From: Streptomyces chromofuscus
Lineage (GTDB): Bacteria > Actinomycetota > Actinomycetes > Streptomycetales > Streptomycetaceae
Direction of reading: 5' to 3'
Assembly: GCF_015160875.1 (NCBI RefSeq)
Contig: NZ_CP063374.1
Span: 2,480,001-2,544,000, forward strand
DNA: 64,000 bases
In this document: positions 29,477-37,784 of the stretch, piece after piece
Layout: every line of letters starts with the position of its first letter
Position numbering within the stretch: the first letter of the stretch is position 1
Program-made: the position numbers and the translations under genes
Notes under the pieces: generated by a model
Seen by the model: only the letters and a program-made list of their open reading frames with translations
Databases searched by the model: none
Told to the model about the DNA's origin: nothing

Positions 29477-29510
29477 AAAGACCCCCAGCCATGATCGGCT
29501 GGGGGTCTTT
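29477..29510 (+). terminator. Terminator of the integrase gene
   Basis: A 14-bp perfect stem (AAAGACCCCCAGCC with GGCTGGGGGTCTTT) around ATGATC, followed by TT. It lies 30 nt after the integrase stop and only 4 nt from the att core. Confidence 0.88.
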
Positions 29511-29513
29511 TTC

Positions 29514-29565
29514 CTGGTGGGCGCGGACGGTTTCGAACCGCCGACATCCGCCTTGTAAGGGCGGC
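29514..29565 (-). repeat. attR core within the intact tRNA-Val
   Basis: 52 bp identical to 26243-26294, here forming the 3' part of the complete tRNA gene. The element therefore carries the copy of the tRNA 3' half that keeps the gene functional. Confidence 0.92.
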
Positions 29566-29589
29566 GCTCTACCGCTGAGCTACGCGCCC
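29515..29589 (-). tRNA. tRNA-Val (anticodon UAC)
   Basis: On the minus strand all arms fold: acceptor GGGCGCG with CGCGCCC, D stem GCTC/GAGC, anticodon stem CCGCC/GGCGG around the loop CTTACAA (anticodon TAC, valine GTA codons), T stem GGCGG/CCGTC with loop TTCGAAA, discriminator A and encoded CCA. It lies at the right end of the decayed element. Confidence 0.95.
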
Positions 29590-29800
29590 AGGACGAGTCG
29601 ACAGCCTACCTTGCCCGAGGCAGTGCCCCGCAAACCCGTATCGCCGGGGGCGGGGAAGGGGGGTTAACCCGACCCCGGATCCGGGAGTGGTCCGGATGCC
29701 CTGGTCGGAGCCCGGTCCGTACGGTCGAGGGGTCGCCTTCCCCGCCCTTCCCGGCGCCTGACGGGAGGCGTCCCGCAGACCGCCTCAGGGGAGATCCGTC

Positions 29801-30637
29801 ATGGCCCGTTCCGTTTCCGCTTCCGTGTCCGCCCGCGCCGCCGCCCTCGCCGGCGCCGTCATGGTCGTCGTCGCGAGTGTCACCGGCTGCGGTGCGGCCG
29901 CCGGGGACGACCAGGAGCCCGAGCAGCGGTCCTTCCCGCTGCGGGGCTCCACCCTCACCGTCGACTCCGACGACTCCGCCCTGGAACTCGTCGCCACGGA
30001 CGCGGCCCCCGAGGGCCGTATCCAGGTGACCCGCTGGTTCGACGGGTCGGTCGTCCTGGGTGAGGACCCCGAGGTGACCTGGGCCATGGACGGTGACCGG
30101 CTGGTCCTGCGGCTGAAGTGCTCCGGCTTCGTCGCCGACTGCTCGGCCAGGCACCGCATCGAGGTGCCGCGTGGCGTCGCCGTCGAGGTGCGGGACGGCG
30201 ACGGCAGCGTGCGCGCCGGCGGTTTCGAGGAAGCGCTGACCATCCGCACCGGGGACGGCTCCGTCCGCATCGACGACACCACCGGCGCCGTGAAGGTCTG
30301 CACCGGCGACGGCTCCGTACGCGTTGACGCCGCCACCGGCCCGCTGGACCTGCGCACCCAGGACGGTTCCATCCGCGCCGACGTCACCTCCCGCGAGGTC
30401 CGCACCCACACCGCCGACGGCTCCACCCACCTCGAACTGGGCGCCGTCCCCGACCTGGTCGAGGCCCGCAGCGGCGACGGTTCCGTCACCGTCTCGGTGC
30501 CCCGGTCCACGTACCGCGTGTCCACCGATACCGGCGACGGCGGGGTCGAGGTGTCCGTGCCGCACGACGACTCCAGCCGTCACGTCGTCTCCGCCCGCAC
30601 CGGCGACGGCAAAGTCACGGTCCGGACAGCGAACTAA
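29801..30637 (+). CDS. DUF4097 beta-repeat lipoprotein
   Basis: A 278-residue lipoprotein. The signal peptide ends with the lipobox VTGC (Cys 30). The mature part is a DUF4097-type parallel beta helix: repeated RTGDGSVRI/CTGDGSVRV/RTQDGSIRA-like turns every ~20 residues from about residue 128 on. Such domains form elongated surface proteins and adhesins, but no specific ligand is known. A ribosome site is weak (GGGGAG 9 nt before ATG 29801). It is the first gene right of tRNA-Val and is not part of the element. Confidence 0.88.
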   Translation: MARSVSASVSARAAALAGAVMVVVASVTGCGAAAGDDQEPEQRSFPLRGSTLTVDSDDSALELVATDAAPEGRIQVTRWFDGSVVLGEDPEVTWAMDGDRLVLRLKCSGFVADCSARHRIEVPRGVAVEVRDGDGSVRAGGFEEALTIRTGDGSVRIDDTTGAVKVCTGDGSVRVDAATGPLDLRTQDGSIRADVTSREVRTHTADGSTHLELGAVPDLVEARSGDGSVTVSVPRSTYRVSTDTGDGGVEVSVPHDDSSRHVVSARTGDGKVTVRTAN

Positions 30638-30714
30638 CCGCCCCGTGTGTTCGTCCTTAACCGGTGGGAGAATGACACCACCGGGCAGGGCGGATGACAG
30701 CACGGGAGAGGCAT

Positions 30715-32100
30715 GTGACGGCGACACCACCTCAGCCGGACTCGCCGTCGATGCCGCGTGTGCGCCGCCGTGCGCCGGCCGGTGTCCGTGACCTCCTCAC
30801 CCTGGCCGGCCTGCCGTTGCTCGCCGCCCTCGCCCTGCCCGCCGCGGTCGCCGGCGGCGGCACCCGGCGCTGGTTCGGCGGGCGGTCCGAGAGCCAGCGT
30901 GCCGAGGCGCAGGCCGCGAAGGACGCCGCCGCGGCCGCGTTCTACGAACTCGACACCGCCCAGCGCGATCTGCGCATCTCCATCGAGACGATCGCGGCCG
31001 TCGACGACTCCCCCGCCGCCCGCCGCGCCGCCGCCGACTTCGAGGCGCTCGGTCGCCGCATCGACGAGGCCAGCCACCGGTACATCAACGCCGTCGACGC
31101 CCACGACCTCGACCGCGACGACCTGGAGGCCTCGGCCGCCGCCCGCGCCCGCACCCAGCTCACCGAGGCCAAGGACGAGCTCGCCCGGGTCAAGCAGGAC
31201 CTGGACCGCTTCACCGACGGCCTCGGCCCGCTGCTCGGCAAGGCCGAGACCCAACTGGCCCGCCTGGCCCCCGCCGTCGAACGCGCCCGCCAGTCCCTGC
31301 TCGCCGCCTCGAACGCCCTGGACGCCGCGCGAGGATCCGGGCTGAAGGCGGACGACCTCGCCGCCCGCCTCGCCGCCCTCGCGCCCGAGCTGACCAAGCT
31401 CAACCAGGGCGCCGGCCGGCACGGCGTCCCCCAGACCCTGGAGCGCGCCGAGCGGGTCGCCCGAGAGGCCGAGGCCATCCGTACCGACGCCGAACGGCTC
31501 CCCGAGCGGGCCGCCGAGATCGACCGCCGCCTGGTCTCCCTGCGCACCCGCGCCGAGGCCCTGACCACGCGCGCCGGCCAGGTCGAACCGGTGCTCAGCG
31601 AGCTGCGCCGGCGGTTCACCGTCGCCTGCTGGCAGGACCTGCAACCCGTCCCCGCGCAGGCCGCGGAGAACGTCCGCCAGGCCGAGCAGAAGCTCGCCGA
31701 GGCCCAGACGGCGCGCCAGGCCCAACGCTGGCCCGACGCGACCGCCCTGCTGTCCACGGCCCGGGCCCTGCTGAACTCCACCGACGAGGCCGTATCGGCC
31801 GCCGGCGACCGCCTCGAGCGGCTGAACGCCGTCCAGAAGGACCCCCAGCAGGAAATCCAGCGGACCCGGTTCGCCATCCGGGACGCCCAACGGCTCGCCA
31901 TGGCCGGCCGCAACACGCCCGACCCCCGTCACGCCCGGCCCCTGGACGACTCCGTCAACCGGCTGGAGCGCGCGATCGCCACCCTGGACGGCCGCCACCC
32001 GGACTACTGGCACTTCCTGACCGAGACGGAAGCCGTCCGGCAGACAGTGGCCCGAGTCGTCGCACAGATCCGGGAAGAGCGCGGAGCCACCGCCCACTGA
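30715..32100 (+). CDS. Coiled-coil membrane protein, hypothetical
   Basis: A 461-residue protein. After a basic N-terminus (RVRRRAP) there is a hydrophobic segment at about 25-45 (LLTLAGLPLLAALALPAAVAG) that is a signal anchor or a signal peptide. The rest is almost entirely helical and charged, with heptad-like runs (for example around AAAFYELDTAQRDL and RLEALTTRAGQVEP-type stretches) and no enzymatic motif. TPM-type or spectrin-like folds are possible. GTG 30715 follows GGGAG by 7 nt; ATG 30694 is an in-frame alternative. Role unknown. Confidence 0.75.
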   Translation: MTATPPQPDSPSMPRVRRRAPAGVRDLLTLAGLPLLAALALPAAVAGGGTRRWFGGRSESQRAEAQAAKDAAAAAFYELDTAQRDLRISIETIAAVDDSPAARRAAADFEALGRRIDEASHRYINAVDAHDLDRDDLEASAAARARTQLTEAKDELARVKQDLDRFTDGLGPLLGKAETQLARLAPAVERARQSLLAASNALDAARGSGLKADDLAARLAALAPELTKLNQGAGRHGVPQTLERAERVAREAEAIRTDAERLPERAAEIDRRLVSLRTRAEALTTRAGQVEPVLSELRRRFTVACWQDLQPVPAQAAENVRQAEQKLAEAQTARQAQRWPDATALLSTARALLNSTDEAVSAAGDRLERLNAVQKDPQQEIQRTRFAIRDAQRLAMAGRNTPDPRHARPLDDSVNRLERAIATLDGRHPDYWHFLTETEAVRQTVARVVAQIREERGATAH

Positions 32101-32244
32101 CCCGTCCGCCCCGTCCCCCGCCATCCCGCGCTGACCTGGGCCGGCGCCCGCAGGTCACCTCCTTGTGTTGCCCACCCCGACCGGGCGGGCAGATATTGAA
32201 GGGAAGGGGACGCACGGCCTCCGCTATCGCCCGAAGGAGGCGAC

Positions 32245-32829
32245 ATGGCCACACACGCAGCGCACGAGGAAGAACGGCGGCGGATCCAGTTCGACAAACA
32301 CCTCCCCGTCGACCACCGCCTGAACCAGGTGTACCGCTTCGGCGCCGGACTGATGGGTCTGGTGCTGATCGCATTCGGCATCCTCGGCCTGATCGGCAAG
32401 GTCGGCTTCTTCGACACCCGCGGTGACCAGATCGTGGGCCTGAACACCAATGGCGCCCTGAGCGTGCTGTCGATCTGCGTGGGACTGCTGCTCTTCGTGG
32501 GCATGGTCATCGGCGGCAACTTCGCCTCGACGCTCAACATGGTCGTCGGCATCGCCTTCATCCTCAGTGGCTTCCTGAACCTGGGGCTGCTGGACACGGA
32601 CTACAACTTCCTGGCGTTCCGCATCCAGAACGTGCTGTTCAGCTTCATCGTCGGTCTGATCCTCATGGTGTTCGGGATGTACGGGAGGGTCGGCTCGGCC
32701 TTGCCGCACGACAACCCCTACTGGCGGGCTCGCCACCCCGATCTTGTCGAGCAGGAGCCCCGCGAGCAGGGCCGAAGCGCCGCGATGGCACGCGACCGTT
32801 CCCTGCAGCCGCCGGAGGACGCCCGTTAA
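32245..32829 (+). CDS. DUF4383 membrane protein
   Basis: A 194-residue protein with four transmembrane helices between residues 28 and 150 and the family motif RLNQVYRFGAGLMG early and GIAFILSGFLNLGLLDTDYNFLAF in the middle. DUF4383 proteins are actinobacterial membrane proteins of unknown function. The charged N-terminus (HEEERRRIQFDKHLPVDHR) and C-terminal tail are cytoplasmic. ATG 32245 has GGAGG 5 nt upstream. The next gene, 9 nt downstream, is probably co-transcribed. Confidence 0.88.
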   Translation: MATHAAHEEERRRIQFDKHLPVDHRLNQVYRFGAGLMGLVLIAFGILGLIGKVGFFDTRGDQIVGLNTNGALSVLSICVGLLLFVGMVIGGNFASTLNMVVGIAFILSGFLNLGLLDTDYNFLAFRIQNVLFSFIVGLILMVFGMYGRVGSALPHDNPYWRARHPDLVEQEPREQGRSAAMARDRSLQPPEDAR

Positions 32830-32838
32830 CCTGTGGTC

Positions 32839-33063
32839 ATGCCTCGCTACGAGTACCGCTGCCGGACCTGCGGCGACACCTTCGAACTGAGCCGCCCCAT
32901 GGCCGAGTCCTCCGCCCCTGCCACCTGCCCCACGGGCCACGACGACACGGTGAAACTCCTGTCGACCGTCGCGGTGGGCGGCTCGGCCTCCGCCCCCACC
33001 CCGGCGCCACGCGCGGGCGGCGGAGGTGGCGGTGGGTGCTGCGGCGGCGGTTGCTGCGGCTGA
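32839..33063 (+). CDS. FmdB-type zinc ribbon protein
   Basis: A 74-residue protein with the FmdB/CXXC zinc ribbon: MPRYEYRCRTCGDTFE at the start, where Cys-X2-Cys is one metal knuckle and CPTGH further on gives the second. A glycine-rich tail ends in two CC pairs (GGGCCGGGCCG), an uncommon extra metal-binding potential. FmdB-like proteins are small regulators or metal-binding factors of unclear role. ATG 32839 is used; the preceding GTG at 32833 is in frame. The start is only 9 nt after the stop of the DUF4383 gene, so it may depend on translational coupling. Confidence 0.85.
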   Translation: MPRYEYRCRTCGDTFELSRPMAESSAPATCPTGHDDTVKLLSTVAVGGSASAPTPAPRAGGGGGGGCCGGGCCG

Positions 33064-33100
33064 CACACCCGGCCGACACCCGCCCCGCGGGACTTCAACC

Positions 33101-33122
33101 CAGCCGGGCTGTCACCCGGCTG
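33101..33122 (+). terminator. Terminator after the zinc ribbon gene
   Basis: CAGCCGGG pairs with CCCGGCTG around CTGTCA, 38 nt after the stop. The phrase CTGTCACCCGGC recurs directly after it, so the site may also be part of a short repeat. Confidence 0.5.
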
Positions 33123-33414
33123 GACTGTCACCCGGCGGACTGTCGCCGGCGTCGCTGCGGGTGACACGCGACCGGTTCTCGCGGAAGATCAAGTTCCGTG
33201 GTCGTTGTGGAGTGCGCGAGGACCGGCGGTGGTCTCCGCCCGCCCTGACGCCCCCAGGCAGCGCAGCACCGCCGGCACTCTGCGCGAGGGATGTGCTTTC
33301 TCGACGCCGCTGCGGAAGATGTGCCGGAGCTCGGCGATCGCCGCGTTGGTGTGCCCTGCGCCATCTCATTTCTGGCGTGATCGTCATGACAGCCATCGCA
33401 GCGCAGACGGCACA

Positions 33415-33665
33415 CCACAGTGGATCAACGAACTCATGGACACCCTCGGCGCGCCGGGCGCCGGGCTCGCGGTAGCACTGGAGAACCTGCGCCCGCCGCT
33501 GCCCAGCCAAGGTGAATGTGCGCCGCGCTGATCTGGACGACGGCCGGCTCGGTGGTCGGGGCGTCGGCGCGGTACGGCGTCGGTGCGCTGCTCGGCCGCG
33601 ACCGAACGGTGGCGGCGACAGCGGCGCGGCTGCCGCAAGGCCACGACCGCCGCCAGTACGTGGAG
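33415..33665 (+). pseudogene. dedA-family pseudogene
   Basis: In one frame (about 33430-33528) the DNA encodes WINELMDTLGAPGAGLAVALENL, the typical DedA start. In the next frame (about 33519-33620) it continues as LIWTTAGSVVGASARYGVGAL and LLGRDRTVAATAARLP, the second helix and cytoplasmic loop. A frameshift and a missing stretch (the usual PLAGF segment) lie between. The arginine-containing catalytic loop and the last helices are absent. A normal DedA paralogue is present at 20366. Confidence 0.75.
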
Positions 33666-34079
33666 ACCACGGCCGTCGCCTGGGTCTGCGGCCACGACGA
33701 GGACGACCTTCGCGGTACGAGGCGGCAGGGGCGGCGCGGTGCTGGGTCGGAGGCAGCTTCGTGGAGAGGCGGAGATGCGGACTCGGGGACCGCGACAGTG
33801 CCCCGCCGTTGACAGCACTCCGCCAACGGCACCCCACGCCGGCAGCCTCCCACCTCCGACGACACCCCGCTCCGGCAGCCCCACCGCCACGGCAATCAGC
33901 GCCGACCGGCTCCCGGGCCGGCAGCCTCCGGCCCGTCGGCGGCCACCGGTCGCGGCACCCCGGAGACTGGGCGAGACCCCGTGGGCAGCGACTCTGCACC
34001 GCCGACGGCGGGCTTCCCCGCCCACGCCCGACCCCACACCACCCGCAGCCGCGCCCACCGACCGCGGCGCGCCCCGCCG
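33666..34079. other. GC-rich spacer without gene
   Basis: About 410 nt of GC-rich DNA with loose CCGGCAGCC repeats (three within 33840-33930) and no supported coding region. The 33123-33414 stretch on the other side of the dedA remnant is equally empty. Together they look like a decayed locus. Confidence 0.45.
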
Positions 34080-34898
34080 CTACGGGTGTTCCCGCTCCCC
34101 CGCCGACCGGAGGAACTCACGCAGGATTCGTTCGCCCGCCAGTACGCCCCGCTCCGGGAGGGAGGTGATGTCGGGGGCCGTCCAGCCGCTGTCGGCGAGT
34201 TCGCCGTGGCCCGGGCGCCAGCCCCTGTCCGCGGCCAGCAGGAGGTCGGCGTCGAGGAGGGAGTCGCCCGCGGCGAGGGTGAGGTCGGCGCCGGTGCGGC
34301 GGGCGACCTCGTGCACGGCGGCACTCTTGGTGAGCGGCTTCGGCACGGCGTAGATCTTGCGGCCCTGGAGAGAGACCGTCCAGCCGCGGTTCTCCGCCCA
34401 TACCGCGAGCTCCTTCACCCAGTCATCGGGCAGCAGTTCGCGTTCGACGACGAGGTAGGCGAAGAGGTCGTCGGCGACCCGGTGCTTGCGCACCCAGACC
34501 GGATCGGCGGCGGTCAGCAGGTGCTCCTGCACCTCGTGCAGGGAGGCGCACTCGTCGGCCAGCCGTGCCGTGACGCTCGCGTGCCAGTCGAGGTCGGACA
34601 CGCCGTCCACCAGCAGATGCCCGCCGTTGGCGCAGATCGCGTACTTCGGCGTGGGGCCTGGGAGGTTGATGCGGAGGTACTGCTTGCGGGTGCGGGTCGT
34701 GGTCGGCACGAAGACCGCGGCGTCGGCGAGGTCGGTGAGCAGTCCCGCCGCCGTCTCGGTCATGTACGACAGCGGCTTGCTCTCGTGCACCTCGACGCAC
34801 AGCAGCCGGGGCGCCCGCGCGTCCGGCATGGTCAGCGACAACGCGGCGGAGGAGTAGATGAGCGTACGGTCGAGGTCACTGGCCACCAGCACCGGCAT
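34080..34898 (-). CDS. HAD-superfamily phosphatase of the Ter-linked module
   Basis: A 272-residue hydrolase with motif I as VASDLDRTLIYS (Asp-x-Asp nucleophile pair), a large central cap, a lysine-containing QGRKIYAVPKPLTKSAAV and motif IV GDSLLDADLL. The ATG shares its A with the TGA of the preceding gene (TGATG), so it is translated with the PRTase-StiP protein. In the Ter-linked module described by Anantharaman, Iyer and Aravind (2012) a HAD phosphatase acts with PRTase and aldolase enzymes; here it would dephosphorylate a sugar-phosphate or nucleotide-like intermediate. The chain ends with GEREHP at 34080. Confidence 0.85.
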   Translation of the reverse strand: MPVLVASDLDRTLIYSSAALSLTMPDARAPRLLCVEVHESKPLSYMTETAAGLLTDLADAAVFVPTTTRTRKQYLRINLPGPTPKYAICANGGHLLVDGVSDLDWHASVTARLADECASLHEVQEHLLTAADPVWVRKHRVADDLFAYLVVERELLPDDWVKELAVWAENRGWTVSLQGRKIYAVPKPLTKSAAVHEVARRTGADLTLAAGDSLLDADLLLAADRGWRPGHGELADSGWTAPDITSLPERGVLAGERILREFLRSAGEREHP

Positions 34899-37696
34899 CA
34901 GAGAGCCACCGCCTTTCCGTCGGCGCCCGTCGCGCCCCGTGTGTACTTGGGATGGATCAGCCCCACGCAGGTGTAGGGGAGTGCGGCGACCTCCTCGACC
35001 GGTACGCCTCGCTGCTCGGCCAGCAGCCGGACGTGGTCGAGGTCGGGCCCCGCCCCGGCCCGGGCCAGGATCTTCCAGGGCACGCGGCGCAGCAGCACGC
35101 GGGTGGTCTCACCGACGCCGGGCTTGACGAGATTCACGTCGTGGATGCCGTACTCCTGGCTGATGCGCTCGACGGCCGCCCAGCCCTCCCAGGTGGGGGT
35201 GCGGTCGGCGGACAGCAATTCCTTGGTGGTGGCGTCCACCGCGTCGGCGACCTCGTCGAAGTGGGCGGCGACGGCGTCGAGGAAGGTGGTGGAGACGTCG
35301 GCGCCGGCGAGTTCGCGGTAGAACTTCGCGCCGTGGTAGTCGTGCGGGCCGACCAGGTCGGCGCGCAGAACGGTGCGGGATATCAGGCCGGACACCGTGG
35401 AGTTGAGGCAGGCGGACGGGATGAGGTAGTCCTCGCGGGTGCCGTAGGTGCGGACGCATGATCCGGGGTCGGCGAGTACGGCGATCTCCGGGTCGAAGCC
35501 GGTGATGCCTTCCGCTTCCTCGAACTCGCGCAGCGCTGCGGCCAGTTCGCGGGTGATGGCGCCCTTGCCGGTCCAGCCGTCGACGAAGACGACGTCGCGG
35601 GGGTCGTGCCGGTCGGCCAGCCAGCGCAGCGCGTTGGCGTCGATGCCGCGGCCACGGACGATCGACACGGCGTAGTGCGCCAGGTCGAGGCCGTGCCGGT
35701 GCTGGGCCCAGCGGCGCATCAGGACGCCGACGGGGGTGCCGGCGCGGGCGAGGGAGACGAGGACGGGACGAGGTGAGCGTTCGGCGAGGACGGTCTCGGT
35801 GACGACACCCACGGCGTGGGCGATGCGGGCCGCGGAGGTCTCGAGGGCCGCGTGGAAGAGCGCCTGGTACTGCTCGCTGGGCTGGTACTCGACCGGCAGT
35901 GACTCGGCGTAGTGGGCGCCGCCGCTCTGGATGGCCTCCTCGCGTTCCTCGGTCGGCGCCTCCAGGGTCACGTCCGACAGGTCCTGCAGCAGCCAGCCGA
36001 CCTCGTCGGGCGCGTAGCTGGAGAAGGCGGGGCCGCGAAGGGGCTCGGGCAGCATGACGGGCCTTTCGGGGGCGGGCGGGGCCGCGGGAGCGTAGGACGG
36101 GACGACGGCGAGCAGGACGTGCGGGGTGTGCTGCGCGAGCTGGGCGAGGAGACCGTCCGGGGCGTGCAGGGCGGGGGTGTCGGCGGTCGAGTCGACGACG
36201 GCTATCACGGCGTCGAAGGCGCCGCCGGCGACGTTGTAGGCGTAGCGCTCGCCGGGGCCGTCGGCGGGGTTGTCGTGGGCCGGGAAGACGAGGCGGGTGC
36301 GGATGGCGTAGCCGGGGTCGTCGACCGCGAGAACGGGAGAACGGGTGGTCGTGGAGAAGCGGATGTCCACGGGAGGGACGAGTTGCTCCAGTTCGCGGGC
36401 GAGACGCAGGGGGGCGTACATCAGTTCCTCGAAGCCGAGGACGAGCACACGCCCGGCGCCGGGCGGCAGTGCCTCGGCGAGACGGGCGCCCATGGCGGGC
36501 AGGGCGGTCTCCAGACGTCTGCGATGGGCGAGGGTGAAGCCGTGCCGTCCGCCGTCGGGCAACCCGGCCGGCCAGCGGAGGTCGACCCGGACGACACGCC
36601 CGCGCTCGACGACGACCGACCCGTGCCGACCGGGCTCGGCCGCCGTGGCACCGCTCCGACCGGCCTCGGTCGGCGCGGCACCGCTCTGACCGGCCTCGGT
36701 CGGCGCGGCCGCACCCTGCTCGTGCCGGGCGACCAGGGCCTGCCCCTTCTCCAGCACCCCGTCCGGGAGCCGTACCGTCCCCCGCGCCGCCGTGACCAGG
36801 TCGACGCGGGTGCCGATCTCGGTGGCGAAGTCCGTCAGGCGGTCCCGGTCGGCGGTGGAGCGCATGTCGACCAGGGCGACGACGACGTACCGGTCGCGGG
36901 GACAGCGCTCGTGGAGGGCGCGGATGGTGTTGAGCACGGTGTTGCCGGTGGAGAACTCGTCGTCGACCAGGACCAGTGGCCCCTGCCCGGCGAGGAGGTC
37001 CGGGTCCTCGGGGAGGAGGAGGTGGGAGGTGGCGTGCGAGTGGGACTCCTCGAAGCCGCCGGCCTGGGCGACACCGGGGACGGGGCGGCGGGTGGAGTGG
37101 AGGTAGGGGGCGTGGCCGAGACCGTCGGCGACGGCGTGGCCGAGGCCGGTGGCCGTCTCGGCGTACCCGACCACGACCGCGGAACGCGCGCCGGCCGGGC
37201 CCAGCAGGTCCCGCACCCTGCGTCCGAGGGCGAAGCCGGAGCCGTAGACGACCGACGGGGACTGCGGGACGTGCTTGCCGAGCACGTTCGAGACCAGGAG
37301 GTGGGCCCGCTTGGGGTTGCGCCGCAGGGCGAGTCCGAGCAGGTCGGTGAGGGCGTCGTCGCCCACGAGTTCGACCCCCAGCCGCTCGGCGACCCAGGCC
37401 CCCGACCAGCCCTCGTCACCGCGGCCGCTCGGGCTGACCTCACCGCCGCGGCTCACGTCGTCAATCCGGCTCGGCTCACCGCCCCGGTTCACCTCATCGA
37501 CCCGGCTCGGTTCACCACCCCGGTGCGCATCGTCGCTCCGGCTCATCTCGTCTCCCCGGTTGACCTCACCGCCCATGATGGCCTCACCGCCACGAGTGGC
37601 CTCACCACCCGGGTTCACCGCGTCACCTCGTTGGGCGGCGTGGCCCCGCTCGGCCCCGTCATCCCGGACGACCCCGTCGTTCACTGCCTTGTCCAA
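34898..37696 (-). CDS. PRTase-TRSP-StiP multidomain enzyme
   Basis: A 932-residue protein. Residues 1-95 are a degenerate low-complexity head (VNRGGE/PSRVDD phrases). Residues ~97-300 are a phosphoribosyltransferase: PRPP loop LVLVDDEFSTGNTVLN at 241-256. A linker with APTEAG repeats (about 325-360) leads to the TRSP domain (~390-540, PVLAVDDPGYAIRTRLVFPAHDNP region). Residues ~570-932 read as the StiP/PRTase-like domain: VLVSLARAGTPVGVLMRRW, GKGAITRELA and SACLNSTVSGLISRT. It should make a PRPP-derived compound. Start TTG 37696 (GGGGAA 4 nt upstream) is tentative. Often these domains are separate genes. Confidence 0.85.
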   Translation of the reverse strand: MDKAVNDGVVRDDGAERGHAAQRGDAVNPGGEATRGGEAIMGGEVNRGDEMSRSDDAHRGGEPSRVDEVNRGGEPSRIDDVSRGGEVSPSGRGDEGWSGAWVAERLGVELVGDDALTDLLGLALRRNPKRAHLLVSNVLGKHVPQSPSVVYGSGFALGRRVRDLLGPAGARSAVVVGYAETATGLGHAVADGLGHAPYLHSTRRPVPGVAQAGGFEESHSHATSHLLLPEDPDLLAGQGPLVLVDDEFSTGNTVLNTIRALHERCPRDRYVVVALVDMRSTADRDRLTDFATEIGTRVDLVTAARGTVRLPDGVLEKGQALVARHEQGAAAPTEAGQSGAAPTEAGRSGATAAEPGRHGSVVVERGRVVRVDLRWPAGLPDGGRHGFTLAHRRRLETALPAMGARLAEALPPGAGRVLVLGFEELMYAPLRLARELEQLVPPVDIRFSTTTRSPVLAVDDPGYAIRTRLVFPAHDNPADGPGERYAYNVAGGAFDAVIAVVDSTADTPALHAPDGLLAQLAQHTPHVLLAVVPSYAPAAPPAPERPVMLPEPLRGPAFSSYAPDEVGWLLQDLSDVTLEAPTEEREEAIQSGGAHYAESLPVEYQPSEQYQALFHAALETSAARIAHAVGVVTETVLAERSPRPVLVSLARAGTPVGVLMRRWAQHRHGLDLAHYAVSIVRGRGIDANALRWLADRHDPRDVVFVDGWTGKGAITRELAAALREFEEAEGITGFDPEIAVLADPGSCVRTYGTREDYLIPSACLNSTVSGLISRTVLRADLVGPHDYHGAKFYRELAGADVSTTFLDAVAAHFDEVADAVDATTKELLSADRTPTWEGWAAVERISQEYGIHDVNLVKPGVGETTRVLLRRVPWKILARAGAGPDLDHVRLLAEQRGVPVEEVAALPYTCVGLIHPKYTRGATGADGKAVAL
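37435..37625 (-). repeat. Degenerate ~27-30-bp repeats in the PRTase-StiP gene head
   Basis: Plus-strand phrases of the type CGGCTCACC..CGGTTCACC and CCGGTTGACC recur every 24-30 nt. On the coding strand they give VNRGGE, PSRVDEV and PSRIDDV variants. They look like slipped, diverging copies, and the upstream start is uncertain for that reason. Confidence 0.65.
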
Positions 37697-37784
37697 TGCG
37701 TTCCCCGTGTTCAGCCGAGTTCGGAGTTCTTCGGCGTCATCGACTGTGCCGGGCGGTGGTCGCCCTTGTGGTGCCGTACCGCGT

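Larger units (their letters stand above)
26243..29565. mobile_element. Decayed integrative element (AICE-like) in tRNA-Val
   Basis: A region of about 3.3 kb bounded by the 52-bp direct repeats. It retains an integrase C-terminus next to the intact tRNA, a truncated NUDIX gene, a truncated TPR-type regulator, a small membrane protein and two IS6-family fragments. The gene content and tRNA 3'-end target fit actinomycete integrative and conjugative elements such as pSAM2. Replication initiator, FtsK/TraB-type translocase, excisionase and spread genes are absent, so it cannot move by itself. Confidence 0.85.
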
